Positions 15,269 to 22,285 of a DNA stretch of 64,000 nt are shown piece after piece. Under the pieces are notes generated by a model. The model did no database searches. It saw only the letters and a list, made by a program, of their open reading frames with translations, and was not told the origin of the DNA. The DNA comes from Clostridia bacterium (GTDB lineage Bacteria; Bacillota; Clostridia; UMGS1883): positions 1 to 64,000 of the forward strand of contig JAFQQD010000014.1 in the NCBI GenBank assembly GCA_017411435.1. The letters are read 5' to 3'. A program made the position numbers and the translations under genes. Positions within the stretch are counted from its first letter, which is position 1, and every line of letters starts with the position of its first letter.

Positions 15269-16405
15269 ATGAAAAAATTACGAATTGGCGTTGTAGGTCT
15301 CGGACACAGAGGAAGAGAACTTACGAAAATCGCATCCCAGTTTGACCAGGTTGAAATTGCCGCGGTGTGTGATATTCTTCCCCATAACTGGTATCAGAAA
15401 CAGTGGCTTTCTAATATGGCTTTGTCAGAAATGTTCCCCGAAACAGCATTTTACGAAGATTATGACAAAATGCTCAGCGAAGCAAATCTGGATGCGGTTA
15501 TCGTTGAAACAGGAGCGGATATTCACGCTGAATTCTGTATTAAAGCACTTGAAAAAAACATAAATGTTCTTTCCGACATTCCTAATGTTGCAAGTCTGAA
15601 AGAGGCTGAGGATTTATGGAAAGCATCGCTTAAATCCCAGGCAAAGATTTATACAGGCGCTAACCCCAATTATCAGAAATTCACTATACTTTTAAGAGAA
15701 TTTTATAAAAAAGGTCTGCTCGGCAACCCCTACTGTATGGAAGCAGAGTATATTCACTGGGATTTGCCAGGCGGAGAAGAAAACATACATCTTAATGAAA
15801 ACGGAGACTGGCGTAAACTTCTTATACCGATTCGCTATTGCACCCATTCATTGGGCCCCCTCCTTACTATATTGGATGAAGAGCTCAGAAAGGTAAGCTG
15901 TTTTGGTACAGGTCAGCATGCGGACCCGTCTGATTACAGAGGAGCCAGTGGTGACGATATGATGTGTGCTCAGTTCCAGACTGAGTCCGGAGTTGTTATC
16001 CGCCTTATGAGGAATAAGAGATGCCGCGCTCAGATCGGTCATCATAATTACAGAGTTTTCGGCTCAGAAGGTTATATGGAAAGAATCGAAAGATTTTCAA
16101 AACCTGTTATCAGATATAATTCCATGAAAGAGCTTGACACAGACCTTAAAGAAATCGGCGGAGAATTTATGCCTCCTGCATACGCTGATAATCCCAAAGC
16201 AGTAGGACATGACGGTATAGACTATGCTATGCTTGATAATTTCTTCATGGCAATCGGCGAAGGCAAGGGCGAGCCTATAACATTAAAAGAAGGTCTTGCA
16301 ATGACAATCCCGGGCATATATGCTGAAGAATCTGCAAAGCGTGGCGGACAGGTCCTTGTTATGCACTATCCCTGGGAAGAGGATTGGACAACAGAAATTG
16401 AATAA
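15269..16405 (+). CDS. Gfo/Idh/MocA-family oxidoreductase (third)
   Basis: The 378-residue enzyme starts IGVVGLGHRGRELTK (Rossmann fold). In place of the usual EKP motif it reads SDIPNVAS at about residue 98-105, so the standard catalytic Lys is missing or moved. This sets it apart from the other three oxidoreductases in the window and fits a divergent subgroup. The start at 15269 has AAGGAG upstream; the longer frame would begin before the promoter. It is a single-gene unit whose terminator hairpin carries the inserted element at 16476-16748. Confidence 0.82.
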   Translation: MKKLRIGVVGLGHRGRELTKIASQFDQVEIAAVCDILPHNWYQKQWLSNMALSEMFPETAFYEDYDKMLSEANLDAVIVETGADIHAEFCIKALEKNINVLSDIPNVASLKEAEDLWKASLKSQAKIYTGANPNYQKFTILLREFYKKGLLGNPYCMEAEYIHWDLPGGEENIHLNENGDWRKLLIPIRYCTHSLGPLLTILDEELRKVSCFGTGQHADPSDYRGASGDDMMCAQFQTESGVVIRLMRNKRCRAQIGHHNYRVFGSEGYMERIERFSKPVIRYNSMKELDTDLKEIGGEFMPPAYADNPKAVGHDGIDYAMLDNFFMAIGEGKGEPITLKEGLAMTIPGIYAEESAKRGGQVLVMHYPWEEDWTTEIE

Positions 16406-16446
16406 TAAATCAAATCTGATAATCTAACGATTTCAATTTAGCGAAA

Positions 16447-16475
16447 AGAGGATGCAAATATTTTTTGCATCCTCT
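16447..16475 (+). repeat. Left copy of duplicated terminator hairpin
   Basis: A 29-bp hairpin (AGAGGATGCAAA... pairing with ...TTTGCATCCTCT) repeated exactly at 16749-16777. This copy has lost its T tract to the inserted element. Confidence 0.85.
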
Positions 16476-16748
16476 CAGCGTGTCGATAAACCTATCGACA
16501 CGCTGGCAGACGAGGAAAAAGGAAGGTAAATTTGTTCAACACGAACTCGTAGGCGCACGAGGGTGCGGTAGAGGGCGTGTTGGACGAAAGCAAGCAAAAA
16601 CCCTGAAAATTGCAATTTTCAGGGTTTTTTATTATGTGGCTAATGGTGTCTTTTGTTCTTTTATAAGTTTATCGAAAATTTCCAAGCGCTGCAAAAAATA
16701 TTTATTATTTATTTTTGCTTGCGTTTGACCGACTTTTTCGACAGTCTG
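16476..16748. mobile_element. 273-bp structured non-autonomous element (copy 1)
   Basis: It begins CAGCGTGTCGATA and ends TCGACAGTCTG; the ends are imperfect inverted repeats (CAGCGTGTCGA against CAGACTGTCGA). Direct copies of a 29-bp terminator hairpin flank it. Inside are a perfect 13-bp hairpin at the left end with AACC loop, a stem joining GTTCAACACG to CGTGTTGGAC, and its own U-tailed terminator (16601-16630). A second copy with different flanks is at 38797-39181. No plausible protein is encoded. Confidence 0.8.
16601..16630 (+). terminator. Terminator carried by the 273-bp element
   Basis: Perfect palindrome with half CCCTGAAAATTG, followed by TTTTTT and preceded by AAAAA. The same hairpin occurs in copy 2 (about 38922-38945). 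Confidence 0.85.
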
Positions 16749-16780
16749 AGAGGATGCAAATATTTTTTGCATCCTCTTTT
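16749..16780 (+). terminator. Right copy of the duplicated terminator hairpin
   Basis: The same 29-bp hairpin as 16447-16475, here still followed by TTTTTATT. Confidence 0.85.
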
Positions 16781-16785
16781 TATTA

Positions 16786-16814
16786 TTGATTAATACTTAA
16801 AAATAAAGTATAAT
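16786..16814 (+). promoter_or_regulatory. Promoter of truA
   Basis: TTGATT (16786-16791), 17 bp, TATAAT (16809-16814). Confidence 0.65.
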
Positions 16815-16849
16815 TAATTTATCAATATAAATTTTCATCGGAGAAAATT

Positions 16850-17584
16850 ATGAAAAACTACAAAATAACTGCTGAGTATGACGGAACTAAATATAACGGC
16901 TGGCAGCGGCAGGGCAACACAAAAAACACAATTGCCGAGCGTTTTGAAAATGTGCTTTCAAGAATGTGTGGAAAAGATGTGGAAGTTTTTGCGTCCGGCA
17001 GAACTGATGCAGGTGTTCACGCTGATGAGCAGACTGCAAATTTCAAATGTGATACCTTAATGACTGAGCCAGAGATTCAGGACTATCTTAATAAATACCT
17101 TCCTGAAGACATCCGGGTAACCTCGATTGAAGAGGTTGATATGCGTTTTCACAGCAGACTTAACGCCGTATCAAAAACATACGAATACACAATCGCCACA
17201 GAAAAACCCGATGTCTTTATAAGAAAGTATGTTTATTTTGCAAACAGAAAGCCCGATATTGAGAAAATGAAAAAAGCTGCTATGCTCATCACAGGGAAAC
17301 ACGATTTCAGAGGCTTTAGCAGTCTGGGAAGAACTAAAAAATCAACGGTCAGAACAGTTAATTTTATTGAAATAGAAGAGGAAGAGGGTCTTATAAAAAT
17401 CAGGATTAATGGGGACGGCTTCCTTTATAACATGGTCAGGATTATCGCAGGCACTCTTTACGATATAGGATGCGATGCGCTTGATGAAAGCGTTATTGAA
17501 GAAATATTTGAAGAGAAAATAAGGGAGAGGGCAGGCGTGACACTTCCTGCATCAGGACTTCGGCTTGTGAAGGTTTATTATTGA
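16850..17584 (+). CDS. truA: tRNA pseudouridine(38-40) synthase
   Basis: The 244-residue enzyme isomerises uridines 38-40 in the tRNA anticodon arm. The catalytic motif GRTDAGVHA is at residues 50-58, with Asp53 as nucleophile, and the C-terminal FLYNMVRIIAGTL is the second family signature. Length is normal for TruA. CGGAGA precedes the ATG. The stop is 1 bp before the start of a second pseudouridine synthase gene, so the two form a small RNA-modification operon lodged within carbohydrate genes. Confidence 0.95.
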   Translation: MKNYKITAEYDGTKYNGWQRQGNTKNTIAERFENVLSRMCGKDVEVFASGRTDAGVHADEQTANFKCDTLMTEPEIQDYLNKYLPEDIRVTSIEEVDMRFHSRLNAVSKTYEYTIATEKPDVFIRKYVYFANRKPDIEKMKKAAMLITGKHDFRGFSSLGRTKKSTVRTVNFIEIEEEEGLIKIRINGDGFLYNMVRIIAGTLYDIGCDALDESVIEEIFEEKIRERAGVTLPASGLRLVKVYY

Positions 17585-17585
17585 T

Positions 17586-18458
17586 ATGGGAAAAGAAATA
17601 AGTATTAAAATTGATTCTGCAATGCACGGCCACAGAATAGAATATGTACTTAAAAAAGAACTTAAAATATCCTCTTCTCTTATAAAACGGATGAAAAGAG
17701 CGGAAAACGGAATTTTGTTAAACGGCGTCCGCACTACCGTAGTCACTAAGGTCAGCGATGGAGATATTCTGACTGTAAACATAAAGGGAAAAGAAACTGA
17801 AAATGTTATTCCCGTAAATATCCCCATTGATGTCCTTTGGGAAGACGAAGACATACTCATTGTGAATAAGCCTGGGACAATGAGCGTACACCCTTCGGGT
17901 GCTCATAAAACAGATACTCTTGCAAATGCCGTAATGTATTATATGGGAAGTTGTGAGGCTATTCACATAATAACGCGTCTTGACCGCGAAACCTCGGGAG
18001 TCCTTCTTATTGCGAAAAATCCAAGGGTGGCGGCACTGCTCTCGGAAGATATAAAAGCAGGAAAAGTTAAAAAAGAGTATATTGCGATTGTAAACGGAGC
18101 CCCTGACCCTTCTATGGGAACGCTTTCCGCACCAATTAAAAAGAAAGAGGGCAGGGGAAGTGCAAGATGTGTTTCGAAGGACGGTAAAGAAGCAGTGACA
18201 TTATACGAATTGATTAAAAAAACGGACACACTTTCTTTAATGAAGCTTATTCCCATTACAGGAAGAACGCATCAGTTAAGGGTGCATATGAGCCATATCG
18301 GGCACCCTATTTACGGTGACTGTATTTATGGAGCGCCGCAGATGGGAGAAAGGGTAAGGCTTCATTGTCAAAGAATAACTTTTCTTCATCCCATAACGGG
18401 CAAGGAAGTTTCAATTACTGCAGAAGTCCCCGAGGATTTTAACGGATTATTCAAATGA
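17586..18458 (+). CDS. RluA-family pseudouridine synthase
   Basis: The 290-residue protein has an N-terminal S4 RNA-binding region (residues about 15-65, SSSLIKRMKRAENGILLNG) and the RluA catalytic domain with RLDRETSG (Asp133) and a later GRTHQLRVHMSHIGHPI. It converts uridine to pseudouridine in rRNA or tRNA; which site (RluC-, RluD- or other type) cannot be told. It is encoded 1 bp after truA, with an oxidoreductase gene following after 19 bp. Confidence 0.92.
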   Translation: MGKEISIKIDSAMHGHRIEYVLKKELKISSSLIKRMKRAENGILLNGVRTTVVTKVSDGDILTVNIKGKETENVIPVNIPIDVLWEDEDILIVNKPGTMSVHPSGAHKTDTLANAVMYYMGSCEAIHIITRLDRETSGVLLIAKNPRVAALLSEDIKAGKVKKEYIAIVNGAPDPSMGTLSAPIKKKEGRGSARCVSKDGKEAVTLYELIKKTDTLSLMKLIPITGRTHQLRVHMSHIGHPIYGDCIYGAPQMGERVRLHCQRITFLHPITGKEVSITAEVPEDFNGLFK

Positions 18459-18477
18459 TGTTGAAAGGGAAATGAAT

Positions 18478-19485
18478 ATGAATAAAATTAATTTTGTAAT
18501 CATCGGCACGGGGATGATTGCCCCTGCTCATGCCGATGCAATAAACAGTATTGAGAGGGCGTGCCTTTACGGCGTTTGCGGAAGAAACAGCGAAAAAACT
18601 GCGGAATTTGCTAAAAAATACGGGGTAAAATGCTATAACAGTTATGAGGAAGTTCTCTCTGACGGCAATGTAGATGCGGTTTCAATATGTACTCCCAGCG
18701 GTTATCACGCCGAGCAGGCTATACAGGCACTTCATCACGGCAAGAATGTTATTGTCGAAAAACCTATGGCTCTCAATACAGCAGATTGCGACAGAATAAT
18801 TGAAGCCGTTAAGGAAACAGGCAAAACCCTTGCGGTAATTTGTCAGCTTCGTTTCAGCGAGGATGTTCAGCGCGTGAAAAAGTTATACGAAGAAGGTGCG
18901 TTTGGCACAGTATCGCTTTGCGACCTCTATATGAAATATTGGAGAGAGCCGTCTTACTACGCAGAAAACACATGGCGCGGTACGAAGGCGCTTGACGGTG
19001 GCGGTGCCCTTATGAATCAGGGTATCCACGGCATAGATTTACTTCTCTATATTACGGGTGGGGCAAAACTTATTTCAGCGCGTACAAAGACTGCATATCA
19101 CGATATTGAGGTCGAAGATACAGCAGTGGCACTCCTTGAGTACCCAAATGGTGCAGCAGGTGTTATTGAAGGTTCAACCTGTACATATCCGGGATTTGAA
19201 CGAAGCCTGGAAATACACGGAAGTAGTGGTTATGTAGTATTAAAAAGTGGAATTATCGAAAAACTTGTGCTGGATGGTAAGGATATCACACCGAAAAACG
19301 ATGATGCCGAAAGACATAATTCATCCTCCGACCCCAAGGCTACGGGATTTTTGCGTCACGCGAAAGAATACGAAAACTTTATTGCTGCAATAAATGGCGA
19401 AGAAGAACTTCTGATTGATGCCTGCGAGGGAAAAAAGGCGGTCGAACTTATAGAAAGCATATATGAAACATCAGCAGATATGTAA
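18478..19485 (+). CDS. Gfo/Idh/MocA-family oxidoreductase (fourth)
   Basis: The 335-residue enzyme has the Rossmann motif IGTGMIAPAHADA, VEKPMALNTADC with the catalytic Lys, and DGGGALMNQGIHGIDLL with the family His. A typical C-terminal beta-sheet domain ends the protein. I prefer the ATG at 18478, 8 bases after AAAGGG, to the one at 18472. It follows the rluA-type gene by 19 bp, so it may be co-transcribed with truA/rluA. A new consensus promoter begins after it. The sugar substrate is unknown. Confidence 0.87.
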   Translation: MNKINFVIIGTGMIAPAHADAINSIERACLYGVCGRNSEKTAEFAKKYGVKCYNSYEEVLSDGNVDAVSICTPSGYHAEQAIQALHHGKNVIVEKPMALNTADCDRIIEAVKETGKTLAVICQLRFSEDVQRVKKLYEEGAFGTVSLCDLYMKYWREPSYYAENTWRGTKALDGGGALMNQGIHGIDLLLYITGGAKLISARTKTAYHDIEVEDTAVALLEYPNGAAGVIEGSTCTYPGFERSLEIHGSSGYVVLKSGIIEKLVLDGKDITPKNDDAERHNSSSDPKATGFLRHAKEYENFIAAINGEEELLIDACEGKKAVELIESIYETSADM

Positions 19486-19528
19486 TTTGTAAAATATTCC
19501 TTAAAAGTGGAAATCTACACTACCGGGA

Positions 19529-19557
19529 TTGACAAAAAAAGCTATGACGAGTATAAT
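19529..19557 (+). promoter_or_regulatory. Consensus promoter of the GH3 operon
   Basis: TTGACA (19529-19534), 17 bp, TATAAT (19552-19557). A palindrome TGTGAT/ATCACA (19574-19587) lies just downstream and may be an operator for an unidentified regulator. Confidence 0.85.
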
Positions 19558-19601
19558 ACTACTTACAATTTAATGTGATTTATCACAAAAGGAGTAAAAG
19601 A

Positions 19602-21314
19602 ATGAACAAGGAACAGTTTATTAAAGACAGAATCGCACAGATGTCCCTCGAAGAAAAAGTAGGTCAGTGTTTCGTTATCGGTTATGTTGGTGCAATGGTA
19701 ACACCCGAAATCATCAGACGAATTAAAACATATAAGCCCGCCGGCATCCGCGCAGGTCTTATGTGGCGAATCAGAACCGTTAAGCACGACCCCAACGGTA
19801 CAAATACTGATTTTGCATCTCGTCTTCAGCGTCCCTACAAGGGCACAATCAAGGACTTTTTGCCTGACATTCCAGTTCCTCACTTCACAAATGAGGAGTT
19901 CTGTGAATATACAAATACACTTAAAAAAGCGGCTATTGAAAATGGTAATGTTCCGCTTCATTTCACATTTGACTTTGAAGGCGATGTTTCTGCCGACTAC
20001 TACCGTGGCGGCGTAAAATATTTCCCCAGCAGCATGGGTATCGCACACAGCGGCGACAAGAATCTTGCAAAGGATGCAGCATGGGCAGTAGGCCGTCAGC
20101 TTGCGCCTCTCGGTTTCTCATGGATTCACTCACCCCTTATGGATGTTAACACAAACCCCAGAAACCCCGAAATCGGTGCAAGAAGCTACTCTGAAAATCC
20201 TGATGTAGCTATCGAATTTGCAGCAGAAGCAATTAAGGGCTACAAGGAAGCAGGCATCATCGCAACGGGTAAGCATTTCCCCGGCCGTGGCGAATCTGCA
20301 GCCGATGCACATCACGGCCTTCCCGTAATTGATACAGACAAGGAAACTCTTTACAAAGACCACATCAGACCCTTTAAGGCTATGATTGATGCAGGTATTC
20401 CTGCTATTATGACAGCTCACACAGCGTATCCCGCACTTGACGATTCAGGTCTTCCTGCAACACTTTCAAAGAAGATTGTTACAGGCATCCTTAAGGAAGA
20501 GCTCGGCTTCAAGGGTGTAGTTACAACAGACGAAATCACAATGGGCGGTATCGTTTCAAAGTTTGAAGTTAAGGATGCTTGCCTTGAAGCAATCAATGCA
20601 GGCTGTGACCTTGTACTTCTCCGTGATGAAGGCGGTCTTATTGATGAAGTTATCCCCGGTCTTGTTCAGGATGTCAAGGACGGAAAGCTCAGCGAAGAAA
20701 GACTTAACGATGCTATAACAAGAACACTCGGTGTTAAGTATGACTATGGTTACTTCACAGAGGAACAGATTCGCGATGTAGCAAAAGCAAGCGAAGGTAT
20801 CAACGACCCCAAGGTAGCCGAAATTGCTCTCCGTGCTGCAAAAGAGGCTATGAATGTTGTTCGTGACGAAAACAAGATTCTTCCCCTTAAGGAAGGTACA
20901 AAGGCGCTCTTTGTATATCAGATTAACCCCGTTCACGAAAGAACAAATACTCAGAGTTGTAATCCTGCAACTCCCTGGCTTGAAATGCTCAAGTATTCTG
21001 ACGATGTATTCTGCGTGGAAGCAAAGATGAGCTACCCCGAGGAAGACAGAAAGAGAGTATACGAAAGACTTGATGAAGCAGATGTTATCATCGTGACAAA
21101 CTACTTTGACAGAAGAAATCCCGACAGCGGTAACAGCTTTGTTAAGGAGCTTCACGAAAAGTCCGGTAAGCCCGTTATCGTTGTAACAAACTCTCCCTAT
21201 CAGTTCACAATTCTTGATGAGTACAAGACAGTTATCTGTACATACAGCTCTTCAGTTGAAAGCTTCAAGGTACTTGCAAATACTATCTTCAAAGGTGATG
21301 GTAATGTCAGATAA
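19602..21314 (+). CDS. Glycoside hydrolase family 3 enzyme, NagZ-type beta-N-acetylhexosaminidase
   Basis: The 570-residue cytoplasmic enzyme has the GH3 barrel with GKHFPGRGESAADAHHGLP, including the Asp235-x-His237 dyad that in NagZ-type enzymes acts as acid/base. The nucleophile is Asp310 in GVVTTDEITMGG. A C-terminal alpha/beta sandwich follows (residues about 400-570). NagZ-type enzymes release N-acetylglucosamine from cell-wall fragments or chitin oligomers; some of this group are phosphorylases. The start at 19602 follows AAAGGAG. The next gene overlaps by 11 bp. nagB, which would use the product after deacetylation, is at 40188. Confidence 0.87.
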   Translation: MNKEQFIKDRIAQMSLEEKVGQCFVIGYVGAMVTPEIIRRIKTYKPAGIRAGLMWRIRTVKHDPNGTNTDFASRLQRPYKGTIKDFLPDIPVPHFTNEEFCEYTNTLKKAAIENGNVPLHFTFDFEGDVSADYYRGGVKYFPSSMGIAHSGDKNLAKDAAWAVGRQLAPLGFSWIHSPLMDVNTNPRNPEIGARSYSENPDVAIEFAAEAIKGYKEAGIIATGKHFPGRGESAADAHHGLPVIDTDKETLYKDHIRPFKAMIDAGIPAIMTAHTAYPALDDSGLPATLSKKIVTGILKEELGFKGVVTTDEITMGGIVSKFEVKDACLEAINAGCDLVLLRDEGGLIDEVIPGLVQDVKDGKLSEERLNDAITRTLGVKYDYGYFTEEQIRDVAKASEGINDPKVAEIALRAAKEAMNVVRDENKILPLKEGTKALFVYQINPVHERTNTQSCNPATPWLEMLKYSDDVFCVEAKMSYPEEDRKRVYERLDEADVIIVTNYFDRRNPDSGNSFVKELHEKSGKPVIVVTNSPYQFTILDEYKTVICTYSSSVESFKVLANTIFKGDGNVR

Positions 21315-22119
21315 GAAGTTTTTCATCGGTGTTGACTCTGACGGTACAGCGTTTGACAGTATGACCATAAAGCATACTGACTCCTTCATCCCCGCTATGT
21401 TTGAGGTGTGGGGACTTCAGGGTATCCGCGCGAGAGTTACCGAAATTGAACAGTATATCAATCTTTATTCAAAGGACAGGGGGGTAAACCGCTTCCCCGG
21501 ACTTCTGATGACATTTGAAAAAATGATTGAAGAGGGTATCTTTGATAAAGATGTAAGTGACCTTGATGCATTCGTAAAATCCGGCAGAGGTTTTTCAACC
21601 AAAGCTCTTGAAGATTTTATCGCGGAAACAGGAAGCGAATTCTTAAAGGAAGTTCTCGCGTGGAATAATCTCTCAGACGAACTCTTTGCGAAAAACTGTA
21701 AGGATATTCAGCCATTCAAATTTGTAAAGGAATCACTTTCAAAAGCGCAGGATAAAGCCATAGTCGGTGTTATTTCCTCCGCTACAAAGGAAGGCCTTGA
21801 AACCGACTGGAAAGGCGGCGGTATCGCGCAGTACGCATCGGTTATCCTCGGTAAGGAAAACGGAAGCAAAAAGGAGCAGTTAAAATCAGAAGCTGACGGC
21901 AAGTACGATAAGGAAAAAATCCTTATGATTGGCGATGCTATCGGAGATTTAGAGGCTTCAAAAAGCATAGGCGCACTTTTCTACCCCATTATCGCAGGCG
22001 AGGAAGAGGCATCATGGGAAAAGTTTTATAACGAAGCCCTTGATATCTTCTTTGACGGTAAATATGCAGGCGAATACGAAAAGTCGCTCATTGACGCATT
22101 TTATAAAAGGTTTGAATAA
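21304..22119 (+). CDS. HAD-superfamily hydrolase
   Basis: The 271-residue protein begins FFIGVDSDGTAFDSM, HAD motif I with Asp11 and Asp13 (DSDGT instead of the usual DFDGT). Motif II is near GVISSATKEG, and LMIGDAIGDLEASKS is motif IV. A long helical cap lies between motifs I and II. It is probably a phosphatase acting on a sugar phosphate. The start at 21304 lies inside the end of the GH3 gene (11-bp overlap) with AAAGGTGATG upstream, so the two are coupled. Confidence 0.82.
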   Translation: MSDKKFFIGVDSDGTAFDSMTIKHTDSFIPAMFEVWGLQGIRARVTEIEQYINLYSKDRGVNRFPGLLMTFEKMIEEGIFDKDVSDLDAFVKSGRGFSTKALEDFIAETGSEFLKEVLAWNNLSDELFAKNCKDIQPFKFVKESLSKAQDKAIVGVISSATKEGLETDWKGGGIAQYASVILGKENGSKKEQLKSEADGKYDKEKILMIGDAIGDLEASKSIGALFYPIIAGEEEASWEKFYNEALDIFFDGKYAGEYEKSLIDAFYKRFE

Positions 22120-22122
22120 CAG

Positions 22123-22157
22123 AAAGAGGAAATCCTATTTCAGGGGTTTCCTCTTTT
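22123..22157 (+). terminator. Terminator of the GH3-HAD operon
   Basis: AAAGAGGAAAtCC pairs with GGgTTTCCTCTTT, followed by a T tract. Confidence 0.85.
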
Positions 22158-22209
22158 TATCTGTATTGATTCTATGCAATATTTTGGTGTCTTGCGATAA
22201 TATTTTAGG

Positions 22210-22237
22210 TTGACACACCATGAAAAAGTTTTATAAT
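22210..22237 (+). promoter_or_regulatory. Promoter of the glycosidase-like gene
   Basis: TTGACA (22210-22215), 16 bp, TATAAT (22232-22237). It rules out an upstream ATG at 22220 as translation start. Confidence 0.8.
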
Positions 22238-22285
22238 AAAATTAAAGGAAACTACAGACAAAAGGTCTTAAAAGGAGTGCTTAAA

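Noticed and set aside
16465-16728. 87-codon frame in the 273-bp element, with a similar one at 38780-39052
   Set aside because: The frame covers hairpins and a terminator, has no ribosome site, and its C-terminal part is not kept between the two copies.
19574-19587. CRP-like site TGTGAT/ATCACA
   Set aside because: The half-site spacing is not that of CRP and the site lies between promoter and start codon; I kept it only as a possible operator of unknown partner.
20556-21155. 199-codon frame antisense to the GH3 gene
   Set aside because: It is a shadow of a well-supported gene; the protein has no motif and there is no ribosome site.
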